Source of the DNA: DATFLL01 sp035267785
Lineage (GTDB): Bacteria > Pseudomonadota > Gammaproteobacteria > DATFLL01
Direction: 5' to 3'
Assembly: GCA_035267785.1 (NCBI GenBank)
Contig: DATFLL010000106.1
Location: 1-11,537, forward strand
Length of the DNA stretch: 11,537 bases
Positions within the stretch are counted from its first letter, which is position 1; each line of letters opens with the position of its first letter. Of the stretch, positions 1 through 6,058 are shown one piece after another. The notes under the pieces were generated by a model. It did no database searches. It saw only the letters and a program-made list of their open reading frames with translations, and had not been told where the DNA came from. The translations under genes and the position numbers were made by a program.

Positions 1-899
1 GCGCCGCCGCCACTGCGCGCAATCTGGGCGTGGCGCCGCTGATCATCGGCCTGACCATTGTCGGCATCGGCACCTCCGCCCCCGAGATACTCGTCTCAAC
101 CATGGCGGCGCTGCAGGGCAACCCCTCGCTGGCGGTGGGCAACGCCGTCGGCTCCAACATCGCCAACATCGCACTGGTGCTCGGTGCCACCGCCCTCATC
201 ACCCCGCTGCGCGTGCGCTCCGAGACCCTCAGCCGCGAATATCCGATGATGTTCGCGGTGATGCTGCTCACGCTGGTATTGATGCTCGACGATGATCTCA
301 GTCGGCTCGACGGAGTGATATTGTTGGGTGCGCTCGCCGTGATGGTGTATTGGATGATCAGCCTCGGCCTTCGCAAGCATCGTCGCGACCCCATGGAAGC
401 GGAATACGAAAAGGAAATCCCCGTGGGCATGCCCACGTCGACGGCGCTGCTGTGGACGCTCCTCGGCCTGGTGGTCCTGCTCGGCGCCTCGCGCTTGCTC
501 GTCTGGGCAGCCGTTGACGTGGCCCATGCGTACGGCGTGAGCGATCTGGTGATCGGACTGACCGTGGTGGCCATCGGTACCAGTCTGCCGGAGCTCGCCG
601 CTTCCGTCGCCAGCGCCCTCAGGAAGGAACCTGACATTGCGATCGGCAATATCATCGGTTCCAATATATTCAACCTGCTCGCGGTGATAGGCCTGCCCAC
701 CGTCCTGGCACCGCATGCGCTCGACCCGGCCGTGCTGAGTCGGGACATGCCCGTGATGATCGGCGTCAGCATTGCCCTGTTCGCCATGGCATACGGCTTT
801 CGCGGTCAGGGCTGTATCAACCGCATCGAGGGCGCGCTGCTGGTGCTCGGATACATGGCTTATCTGGCTCTGCTCTACTACGACAGCGTGCCTCACTAA
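1..899 (+). CDS. caxA: Calcium/sodium antiporter, YrbG/CaxA family (5' partial)
   Basis: This inner-membrane cation exchanger of the CaCA superfamily would exchange Ca2+ against Na+ or H+. The gene runs in from the left edge: the frame is open from base 3, so the GTG at 30 is internal. By comparison with E. coli YrbG, about 25 N-terminal residues are missing. Both inverted alpha-repeats are visible. The first contains GLTIVGIGTSAPE, followed by an AVGNAVGSNIANI segment. The second contains GLTVVAIGTSLPELAAS, followed by IAIGNIIGSNIFNLL. The acidic Glu in each GTSxPE motif is the expected ion ligand. Several hydrophobic helices separate the repeats, and a charged cytosolic loop lies near bases 370-430. 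A yrbG homologue directly upstream of kdsD is the standard arrangement in gammaproteobacteria. Family assignment is secure; the transported ion is inferred from the family. Confidence 0.93.
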   Translation, partial: AAATARNLGVAPLIIGLTIVGIGTSAPEILVSTMAALQGNPSLAVGNAVGSNIANIALVLGATALITPLRVRSETLSREYPMMFAVMLLTLVLMLDDDLSRLDGVILLGALAVMVYWMISLGLRKHRRDPMEAEYEKEIPVGMPTSTALLWTLLGLVVLLGASRLLVWAAVDVAHAYGVSDLVIGLTVVAIGTSLPELAASVASALRKEPDIAIGNIIGSNIFNLLAVIGLPTVLAPHALDPAVLSRDMPVMIGVSIALFAMAYGFRGQGCINRIEGALLVLGYMAYLALLYYDSVPH

Positions 900-906
900 G
901 GAGAGG
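898..906 (+). promoter_or_regulatory. Shine-Dalgarno sequence of the small ORF at 911
   Basis: AAGGAGAGG overlaps the caxA stop codon and ends 4 nt before a GTG codon at 911; the GGAG core is 7 nt from it. It is among the better ribosome binding sites in the window. It does not serve kdsD, whose ATG is more than 110 nt downstream, so something starting near 911 is probably translated. Confidence 0.5.
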
Positions 907-910
907 ATTG

Positions 911-1024
911 GTGGCCAAGCGATACAACATTCGGCTCGCCGCAGAAGGCGGCAAGCGGGGGCTGGCCCGCAACGGTGAGGACAACGCCGTCGCTAGAAAC
1001 GCGGATCGCTCAAGCTCCCAATGA
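911..1024 (+). CDS. Candidate 37-aa small protein or leader peptide between caxA and kdsD
   Basis: A GTG-initiated 37-codon frame fills the whole caxA-kdsD gap. It has a strong Shine-Dalgarno just upstream, and its TGA stop (1022-1024) overlaps the kdsD ATG (1021-1023) as ATGA. The peptide begins MAKRYNIRLAAEGGKRGLAR, is hydrophilic and Arg/Lys-rich, and has no membrane segment or Cys. I do not recognise a family. kdsD has no obvious Shine-Dalgarno of its own, so translation of this ORF followed by reinitiation could be how kdsD is translated. It is not a missing kdsD N-terminus: it is in another frame, and KdsD is already near full length. An open frame of this size can arise by chance in GC-rich DNA, so it is tentative. 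Confidence 0.4.
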   Translation: MAKRYNIRLAAEGGKRGLARNGEDNAVARNADRSSSQ

Positions 1025-2001
1025 CGATGGACAAAGACAAGCTCAAGCGCATGGCCCTGGCCGTGCTGGAAACCGAGGCCGAGGCCGTGCGCGACCTGGC
1101 CGCGCGCATCGACGATGACTTCGTGCGCGCCTGCGGCTACATGCTGGCCTGCGAGGGACGCATCGTGGTCATCGGCATGGGCAAATCGGGACATATCGGC
1201 AACAAGATCGCGGCCACCCTGGCAAGCACCGGCTCGCCGGCCTTTTTCGTCCACCCGGGCGAGGCCAGCCACGGCGACCTGGGCATGATCACGGCCAAGG
1301 ACGTGGTGCTGGCACTATCCAACTCGGGCGAGACCGACGAGATCCTGACCATTGTCCCGCTGATCAAACGCCTGGACGTGCCGCTTATCAGCCTGACCGG
1401 CAATCCCGCCTCGCGCCTGGCAAAGGAATCGACCGTTCACATCGACGTGCGGGTGGCCAAGGAGGCCTGTCCGCTCGGACTGGCGCCCACGTCCAGCACG
1501 ACCGCGGCCCTGGCGATGGGCGATGCGATGGCCATCGCCCTGCTCGAGGAGCGGGGCTTTACCGCCGATGATTTTGCCCTGTCCCACCCCGGCGGCCGGC
1601 TGGGTAAGCGCCTGCTGTTGCACGTGAGCGACGTCATGCACACCGGAGAGACCATCCCGCGGGTCGCACAGGACGCCCCGCTGAGCGAGGCCCTCGTGGA
1701 GATGAGCCGCAAGGGTCTGGGGATGACGACCGTGACCGACGCGACTGGGCGCCTGGTCGGCGTGTTCACCGACGGCGATCTGCGGCGCGTGCTGGACCAC
1801 GGCTCCATCGACGTGCAGCGGGCGCTCATCGGCGAGTACGCCACCCGGGGCTGTCGTACCATCGGCCCCGAAAAGCTCGCGGCCGAGGCGCTGCAGATGA
1901 TGGATGCGCACCGCATCAACGCCCTGCCGGTCGTCGACACCGAGCAGCGGCTAGTCGGCGCGCTCAACATGCACGACCTGCTTCGCGCCGGCGTGGTCTG
2001 A
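1021..2001 (+). CDS. kdsD: D-arabinose 5-phosphate isomerase KdsD
   Basis: This cytosolic enzyme converts D-ribulose 5-phosphate to D-arabinose 5-phosphate, the first committed step towards Kdo of the LPS inner core. The 326 residues comprise an N-terminal SIS sugar-isomerase domain (about 35-170) and two C-terminal CBS domains (about 203-262 and 270-326). SIS hallmarks are IGMGKSGHIG (51-60), FFVHPGEASHGDLGM (75-89) and SNSGETDE (100-107). With a constant offset of 4 from E. coli KdsD, the four catalytic-site residues K59, E111, E152 and H193 are all present as K55, E107, E148 and H189 (in LSHPGG). The C-terminus HDLLRAGVV also matches. An in-frame stop at 994-996 limits the start to ATG 1021 or ATG 1027. 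No clear Shine-Dalgarno precedes it, so coupling to the small ORF at 911 is possible. kdsC follows, giving the usual Kdo gene pair. Confidence 0.97.
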   Translation: MTMDKDKLKRMALAVLETEAEAVRDLAARIDDDFVRACGYMLACEGRIVVIGMGKSGHIGNKIAATLASTGSPAFFVHPGEASHGDLGMITAKDVVLALSNSGETDEILTIVPLIKRLDVPLISLTGNPASRLAKESTVHIDVRVAKEACPLGLAPTSSTTAALAMGDAMAIALLEERGFTADDFALSHPGGRLGKRLLLHVSDVMHTGETIPRVAQDAPLSEALVEMSRKGLGMTTVTDATGRLVGVFTDGDLRRVLDHGSIDVQRALIGEYATRGCRTIGPEKLAAEALQMMDAHRINALPVVDTEQRLVGALNMHDLLRAGVV

Positions 2002-2076
2002 GACTGCCCGAGCCGTCGCGTCGGGTGGCCCACCGGGGTATCATGGCGGCACTCTGGCAAAGGAATCATACGAACC
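2002..2076 (+). other. kdsD-kdsC spacer
   Basis: These 75 non-coding nt hold a weak 5-bp dyad, CCCGA...TCGGG, near the start, with no T-tract, so it is not a convincing terminator. AGGA at 2061-2064 lies 12 nt before the kdsC ATG, a slightly long but usable ribosome-site spacing. I see no clear sigma-70 or sigma-E promoter hexamers. Confidence 0.4.
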
Positions 2077-2598
2077 ATGCAGGACATCCTGGCGCGGGCC
2101 GCGCAGATCAAGCTGGTCGTCTTCGACGTGGATGGCGTACTGACCGACGGGAGCCTGTTCCTGGGCGACGACGGCCAGGAATACAAGGCCTTCCATTCGC
2201 GCGACGGTCACGGCATGAAGATGCTGCAGCAGAGCGGCGTGGAAATCGCGGTCATTACGGGACGTTCCTCGCAGGTGGTGAACCATCGAATGCACAATCT
2301 GGGCGTACGCCACGTCTATCAGGGCCGCCTGGAAAAACGACCCGCCTTCGAGGACCTGCTCGCCAAACTGTCCATGGACCCGGCGCAAACGGCCTATGTC
2401 GGCGACGACGTGGTGGACCTGCCCGTGATGCGCCTGGCCGGACTGGCGGTGGCGGTACAGGACGCCCACCCGCTGGTCAAGCAGCACGCCCACTGGCAGA
2501 CACCCAGCGGCGGCGGGCGCGGGGCGGCGCGCGAGGTGTGTGAGCTCATCATGGAGGCGCAGGGCACGCTGCAGGGCCAACTCCAGCACTACCTCTGA
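2077..2598 (+). CDS. kdsC: 3-deoxy-D-manno-octulosonate 8-phosphate phosphatase KdsC
   Basis: This HAD-superfamily hydrolase dephosphorylates Kdo-8-phosphate to free Kdo before CMP activation and acts in the cytosol as a tetramer. All four HAD motifs are visible in 173 residues. Motif I is FDVDGVLTDG, with nucleophile D17 and general acid/base D19. Motif II is T61 in VITGR, and motif III is K87 in LEKRPAF. Motif IV is GDDVVDLP, with D110, D111 and D114 as Mg2+ ligands. Subclass C0 proteins like this lack a large cap domain, which fits the short length. The segment GQEYKAFHSRDGHGMK (33-48) is typical of KdsC. The stop overlaps the lptC start by one base (TGATG), indicating translational coupling to LPS export genes. 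Confidence 0.96.
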   Translation: MQDILARAAQIKLVVFDVDGVLTDGSLFLGDDGQEYKAFHSRDGHGMKMLQQSGVEIAVITGRSSQVVNHRMHNLGVRHVYQGRLEKRPAFEDLLAKLSMDPAQTAYVGDDVVDLPVMRLAGLAVAVQDAHPLVKQHAHWQTPSGGGRGAAREVCELIMEAQGTLQGQLQHYL

Positions 2599-3167
2599 TG
2601 GGCCGCACCCAGTACATCCTGTTGGCGGTGGTGCTCGCGCTGGCGGGCTTCAGCGTCTGGATGCTCAACGTCGTCAACGTGCCCAAACCGGGCGCGCCGC
2701 CGGGTCCGCGGCACATCCCGGACTATTATCTCGACGATTTCACGGCCACTGCCATGGGAACGGATGGCAAGCCGCTGTACAGACTGAAGGCGGACCATCT
2801 GGATCACTATCAGGACAACGACCTCAAGGTAATCACCCACCTGCACCTGCAGTGGTTCCGCCCCGGTCTGGCGGACTGGACGGTGGACGCCGACGAAGGA
2901 CGCATTCTCAATCACAACCGCCTGGTGCTGCTCCAGGGGCGGGTGGTCATGGTGCGGGCGGCGAGCGCCGACCAGGCCCCTATCCGCCTGGAAACCCGTG
3001 ACTTGACCCTGCGTCCTGATGAAAAATACGCGGAGACCGAAACCGCCGTGACCATCCGCAGCGGACCCAATCGTATCGACGCCGTCGGCATGCACGTCGA
3101 CCTCGAGGCGGGGCGGGTGGATCTGCTGGCCAATGTCCGGGGACATTATGCGACGCCGCAGCCTTAA
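2598..3167 (+). CDS. lptC: LPS export system protein LptC
   Basis: LptC is a bitopic inner-membrane protein. It receives LPS from the LptB2FG ABC transporter and passes it to LptA at the start of the trans-envelope bridge. The 189 residues are close to the E. coli length of 191. One N-terminal transmembrane helix is evident (about residues 6-24, hydrophobic after MGRTQ). A periplasmic beta-jellyroll of the LptC/LptA (OstA-like) type follows, with DYYLDDFTATAMGTDGKPLY near its start. Sequence identity in this family is low, so the call rests on topology, size and position between kdsC and lptA. Translation is coupled to kdsC by a TGATG overlap, and the 3' end overlaps the start of lptA. Confidence 0.92.
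   Translation: MGRTQYILLAVVLALAGFSVWMLNVVNVPKPGAPPGPRHIPDYYLDDFTATAMGTDGKPLYRLKADHLDHYQDNDLKVITHLHLQWFRPGLADWTVDADEGRILNHNRLVLLQGRVVMVRAASADQAPIRLETRDLTLRPDEKYAETETAVTIRSGPNRIDAVGMHVDLEAGRVDLLANVRGHYATPQP
3132..3147 (+). promoter_or_regulatory. Perfect dyad covering the lptA ribosome binding site
   Basis: AATGTCC (3132-3138) and GGACATT (3141-3147) are exact reverse complements around GG, so the RNA could form a 6-bp stem with a CGGG loop. The dyad ends one base before the likely lptA ATG at 3148, and its loop and 3' arm contain the GGGGA ribosome binding site (3139-3143). It lies inside the last codons of lptC, so a ribosome finishing lptC would open it. The structure is seen in the sequence; control of LptA translation is inference. 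Confidence 0.45.
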
Positions 3168-3738
3168 CAACCTGGTGCTCACCGCCCTGTGCCTGCTCAC
3201 GCCCGCCGCGGCACAGGCACTGAGCTCGGACCGCACTCACCCCATCGATATCCACGCCGACCGCGTCACGATCCAGGAAAAGAGCGGCTACAGTGACTAT
3301 CGGGGTCACGTCGAGATGACCCAGGGCAGCATGAAGCTCACGGCCGACCGCGTGCTCATCTACCAGCGCGACGGACGACTGCAGAAGGTCCAGGCGAGCG
3401 GCGAACCGGCTCACTTCAGCCAGCTGCCCGACGGGCGCACGACACGGGTTCAGGCCGAGGCGCACGAGATGGAATACGACGCCACCACCGGCAAGCTCGT
3501 ACTCACCGGCCAGGCGCGCGTCCTCGACGGGGCCAACTCCTTTGCCGGCGAACGCATCGACTACGACACCCGCAACGCCACGGTCAGCGCCAGCAAGGGC
3601 GCAGGCGGCCAAGGCCGCGTGCATGCCATCATCGAGCCCCCCGGTGCGGACACCGACTCTACCCCGGGTCCGGCGGAGGCCTCCCCCAAGGCCGGACCGG
3701 ACAAGGCGCCGAGCCCCCAACAAGACAAATCCCCATGA
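3148..3738 (+). CDS. lptA: LPS export periplasmic bridge protein LptA
   Basis: LptA is a periplasmic protein whose beta-jellyroll units stack between LptC and LptD to carry LPS across the periplasm. From ATG 3148 the product is 196 aa. Its Sec signal peptide starts MRRRSLNNL, has a hydrophobic core VLTALCLL, and has a likely cleavage after A24 (AQA). The OstA-like domain spans about 28-160 and includes PIDIHADRVTIQEKSG, a YRGHVEMTQGSMKLTADRV strand pair and GKLVLTGQARVLDG. ATG 3133 is an in-frame alternative giving five more residues (MSGDI). I prefer 3148 because it has GGGGA 4 nt upstream and gives a standard signal-peptide n-region. The C-terminal 34 residues are unusual: Pro/Lys/Asp/Ser-rich and probably disordered. 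It overlaps lptC by 20 bp and lptB by 4 bp (ATGA). Confidence 0.92.
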   Translation: MRRRSLNNLVLTALCLLTPAAAQALSSDRTHPIDIHADRVTIQEKSGYSDYRGHVEMTQGSMKLTADRVLIYQRDGRLQKVQASGEPAHFSQLPDGRTTRVQAEAHEMEYDATTGKLVLTGQARVLDGANSFAGERIDYDTRNATVSASKGAGGQGRVHAIIEPPGADTDSTPGPAEASPKAGPDKAPSPQQDKSP

Positions 3739-4460
3739 GTGTCCTCAGGGCCGAGCATCTGGCCAAGCGTTTCAAGTCCCGCGACGTGGTCAAGGATGTC
3801 TCCCTGTCCATCGACAGCGGCGAGATCGTCGGGCTGCTGGGCCCGAACGGTGCAGGCAAAACGACCACGTTCTACATGATCGTGGGGCTCATTCCCGCCG
3901 GCGGCGGCACCATCGGAATCGACGAGCGGGACCTCACCGCACTGCCCATGCACCTCAGAGCCCGCCAGGGCATCGGCTATCTGCCGCAGGAGGCCTCGGT
4001 CTTTCGCAAACTCAGCGTGGCCGACAACATTCTCGCCATCCTCCAGACCCGCAAGGAGCTCACCCCCGGTCAGCGCCAACAGCTGCTCGACGAGCTGCTC
4101 GAGGAGCTGCACATAACCCACATTCGCACCAACCTCGGCATGAGTCTGTCGGGCGGAGAGCGCCGACGTGTGGAAATTGCCCGTGCGCTGGCAACCGAAC
4201 CGCGATTTATCCTGCTCGATGAACCGTTCGCAGGCGTCGACCCCATCTCCGTCCTGGACATCCAGGCGATCATCAGACACCTGCGCGAACGCGGCATCGG
4301 TGTGCTCATCACCGATCACAACGTACGCGAGACGCTCGGCATCTGCGAAAGGGCCTACATCATCAACAGCGGCGAGGTCATCGCCCAGGGTCCGCCCGAG
4401 GCCCTACTCGATAACCAGGACGTACGCAAGGTATACCTGGGGGAAAATTTCCGCCTGTGA
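3735..4460 (+). CDS. lptB: LPS export ABC transporter ATP-binding protein LptB
   Basis: LptB is the cytosolic ATPase dimer that powers LPS extraction by LptFG; lptF and lptG are not in the window and usually lie elsewhere. All ABC motifs are intact in 241 residues: Walker A GPNGAGKT (36-43), Q-loop Q85 in YLPQEASVFRKLS, signature LSGGERRR (138-145), Walker B FILLDEPFAGVD (158-169) with catalytic E163, and H-loop H195 in LITDHNVRETL. F90 and R91 occupy the positions that in E. coli LptB form the groove for the LptFG coupling helices. The length equals the E. coli protein. The start overlaps the lptA stop (ATGA). The C-terminus YLGENFRL is typical of the family. Confidence 0.98.
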   Translation: MSVLRAEHLAKRFKSRDVVKDVSLSIDSGEIVGLLGPNGAGKTTTFYMIVGLIPAGGGTIGIDERDLTALPMHLRARQGIGYLPQEASVFRKLSVADNILAILQTRKELTPGQRQQLLDELLEELHITHIRTNLGMSLSGGERRRVEIARALATEPRFILLDEPFAGVDPISVLDIQAIIRHLRERGIGVLITDHNVRETLGICERAYIINSGEVIAQGPPEALLDNQDVRKVYLGENFRL

Positions 4461-4552
4461 CCAAAGAGATACCCTGTACCGTACGGGTAAATGCGCTAAA
4501 ATTGAACCGTGTCGGCAGAGGGTCCACAGCCGGCTTGTCGTCCATGCCATGA
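4457..4552 (+). CDS. Candidate 31-aa leader ORF bridging lptB and rpoN
   Basis: This frame starts at a GTG that overlaps the lptB stop (GTGA, 4457-4460). It stays open through the whole gap and ends at TGA 4550-4552, overlapping the rpoN ATG as ATGA. The peptide begins MTKEIPCTVRVNALKLNRVG and contains one Cys; no family is recognised. It has no Shine-Dalgarno of its own beyond what termination-reinitiation at lptB could supply. rpoN also lacks a recognisable one, so coupling through this frame is conceivable. The same layout occurs at 911-1024. Chance is a serious alternative, because a 31-codon open frame is unremarkable in GC-rich DNA. Confidence 0.22.
   Translation: MTKEIPCTVRVNALKLNRVGRGSTAGLSSMP
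4470..4502 (+). promoter_or_regulatory. Possible rpoN promoter with overlapping dyad
   Basis: An imperfect dyad spans 4470-4489: TACCC...GGGTA arms enclose a GTAC-C-GTAC core. It is followed by TAAAAT (4497-4502), which resembles a sigma-70 -10 box in a locally AT-rich patch. No good -35 hexamer lies 16-18 nt upstream; that position falls inside the dyad. A repressed or activator-dependent promoter is one reading, but the evidence is weak. Confidence 0.25.
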
Positions 4553-6015
4553 AACAAACACTACAACTCCGTCTCGGCCAGCACCTCACCATGACCCCAC
4601 AATTGCAGCAGGCGATTCGCCTGCTGCAATTGTCGACGCTCGAGCTGCGCACCGAAATCCAGGAGGCCCTGGACTCCAACCTCATGCTCGAAGTCGCCGA
4701 GGAAGCCGAATCCGAGGCCGGGGCGGAAGCCGGTGAAACCGGGGCCGACTCGACGAGCCCGGAGACCGGCGACAACGACCTGGACCTGCAGCAATCCGAC
4801 ATCCCCGACGACCTGCCCGTCGACACCGCCTGGGACGACATCTACGACAACGTCGCTCCCGCGAGCTACTCCGGTCCCGACGAGGGCGCCTCCTCGGACT
4901 ACGAGACACAAAGCGACAGCAGTGAGACGCTCCAGGACCACCTGCACTGGCAGATGCAGATGTCGCACTTCAGCGATACGGACCTGACCATCGCCGACGC
5001 GATCATCGACTCGATCGACGAAGACGGCTACCTGACGACCTCGGTGGAGGACATTCAACGCTCGCTGGCCCAGGGCGAGGACAGCGACATCGAGCTCGAT
5101 GAGGTCGAAGCGGTCCTGCATCGCATTCAGAATTTCGATCCGCCCGGCGTCGGCGCCCGCGGCCTGCGCGAGTGCCTTCAGCTGCAGCTGCGCCAGCTGC
5201 CCGAGGACGTAGCGCTCCTGAACACCGCACGCGAGCTCATTGCCGACCATTTCGACCTGCTTGCCGGCCGCGACTATGCCCAGATCATGCGGCGCATGAA
5301 GATCGACGAAGAGACGCTCAAGCAAGCCATCAAGATCGTCCAGTCGCTCAATCCCCGCCCGGGTAATCAGATTGCCGAGGCGACCACCGAGTACGTCGTG
5401 CCCGACATCATCGTGCGCAAGGTCAAGGGCACTTGGCGCGTCGAGCTCAATCCCGACGCCGCGCCGCGCCTGCGCATCAATTCGCATTATGCGAGCCTCA
5501 TCAAACAGGCTCACAACAATTCAGATACGACCTATTTGAAAAACCATCTGCAGGAGGCGCGCTGGTTCATCAAAAGCCTGCAGAGCCGCAACGAAACGCT
5601 GCTCAAGGTGGCCACCAGCATCGTCAAGCATCAGCGTGATTTCCTCGAGCACGGCGAAGAGGCGATGAAGGCCCTGGTCCTGCACGACATCGCCGAAGAA
5701 GTCGGCATGCACGAGTCGACCATATCGCGCGTGACCACCAACAAGTACATGCACACGCCGCGCGGTATCTTCGAGCTGAAATACTTCTTCTCCAGTCACG
5801 TCAGCACGGCCAGCGGCGGCGAATGTTCGGCCACCGCCATACGCGCCTTCATCAAGAAGCTCATCGCCGCCGAAGAGCCCTCCAAACCGCTGAGTGACAG
5901 CAAGATCGCCTCCATCCTGTCCGAACAGGGCATCAACGTCGCGCGGCGCACGGTCGCCAAATATCGCGAAGGACTGGCGATACCTCCGTCTAACGAGCGC
6001 AAGCGCCTCGCTTGA
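4549..6015 (+). CDS. rpoN: RNA polymerase sigma-54 factor RpoN
   Basis: Sigma-54 directs RNA polymerase to -24/-12 promoters and depends on AAA+ activators. The 488-residue product shows the full architecture. Region I (1-48) is Gln/Leu-rich, starts MKQTLQLRLGQHLTMTPQLQ as in E. coli, and is where activators act. An acidic, low-complexity region II follows (about 50-125), then the core-binding domain (about 126-310). A helix-turn-helix lies near 375-397 (LHDIAEEVGMHESTISRVT). The RpoN box ARRTVAKYRE (465-474) reads the -24 element. The reading frame is open further upstream, but similarity begins exactly at ATG 4549, so the longer version is rejected. No obvious Shine-Dalgarno is present. lptB before and hpf/ptsN after is the standard neighbourhood. 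A perfect inverted repeat lies within codons 17-29. Confidence 0.98.
   Translation: MKQTLQLRLGQHLTMTPQLQQAIRLLQLSTLELRTEIQEALDSNLMLEVAEEAESEAGAEAGETGADSTSPETGDNDLDLQQSDIPDDLPVDTAWDDIYDNVAPASYSGPDEGASSDYETQSDSSETLQDHLHWQMQMSHFSDTDLTIADAIIDSIDEDGYLTTSVEDIQRSLAQGEDSDIELDEVEAVLHRIQNFDPPGVGARGLRECLQLQLRQLPEDVALLNTARELIADHFDLLAGRDYAQIMRRMKIDEETLKQAIKIVQSLNPRPGNQIAEATTEYVVPDIIVRKVKGTWRVELNPDAAPRLRINSHYASLIKQAHNNSDTTYLKNHLQEARWFIKSLQSRNETLLKVATSIVKHQRDFLEHGEEAMKALVLHDIAEEVGMHESTISRVTTNKYMHTPRGIFELKYFFSSHVSTASGGECSATAIRAFIKKLIAAEEPSKPLSDSKIASILSEQGINVARRTVAKYREGLAIPPSNERKRLA
4599..4633. repeat. Perfect 17-bp-arm inverted repeat inside rpoN
   Basis: Arms 4599-4615 and 4617-4633 are exact reverse complements around a single central T at 4616. 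The left arm is ACAATTGCAGCAGGCGA; the right arm reads TCGCCTGCTGCAATTGT. In RNA this would give a stem of about 15 bp with a GAUUC loop, 50 nt after the rpoN start codon. It encodes the conserved QLQQAIRLLQL segment of region I, whose codons are intrinsically near-complementary (Gln CAR against Leu YTG), so part of the symmetry is forced by the protein. Confidence 0.95.
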
Positions 6016-6046
6016 GCACACCGAATAACACGTTCTTTTGATTTCC

Positions 6047-6052
6047 AAGGAG
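6047..6052 (+). promoter_or_regulatory. Shine-Dalgarno sequence of hpf
   Basis: AAGGAG lies 6 nt before ATG 6059. This fixes the hpf start there rather than at the in-frame TTG at 6038, which would place the ribosome site inside the gene. A strong site suits a gene expressed far above its operon neighbours. Confidence 0.8.
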
Positions 6053-6058
6053 CTATCG

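Noticed and set aside
690..730. Possible -24/-12 sigma-54 promoter (TGGCACC)
   Set aside because: TGGCAC-like strings here and near 1310 and 8470 lack a correctly spaced TTGC -12 element and lie inside genes.
2025..2543. 172-codon + strand frame overlapping kdsC
   Set aside because: It is an Arg/Gly-rich out-of-frame translation of kdsC, which has all HAD motifs.
3542..4222. 226-codon + strand frame overlapping lptA and lptB
   Set aside because: It is an Arg/Pro-rich shadow of lptA/lptB in another frame, without domain signal.
4168..4548. N-terminal extension of rpoN into lptB
   Set aside because: The extension is the out-of-frame image of lptB. Sigma-54 similarity starts exactly at ATG 4549.
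5177..5205. Repeated CAGCTG units in rpoN
   Set aside because: Short repeats simply encode a Leu/Gln-rich helix (LQLQLRQL), and the symmetry is only 12 nt.
6038..6058. TTG start for hpf adding seven residues
   Set aside because: The AAGGAG ribosome site lies inside this extension, and HPF homology begins at ATG 6059.
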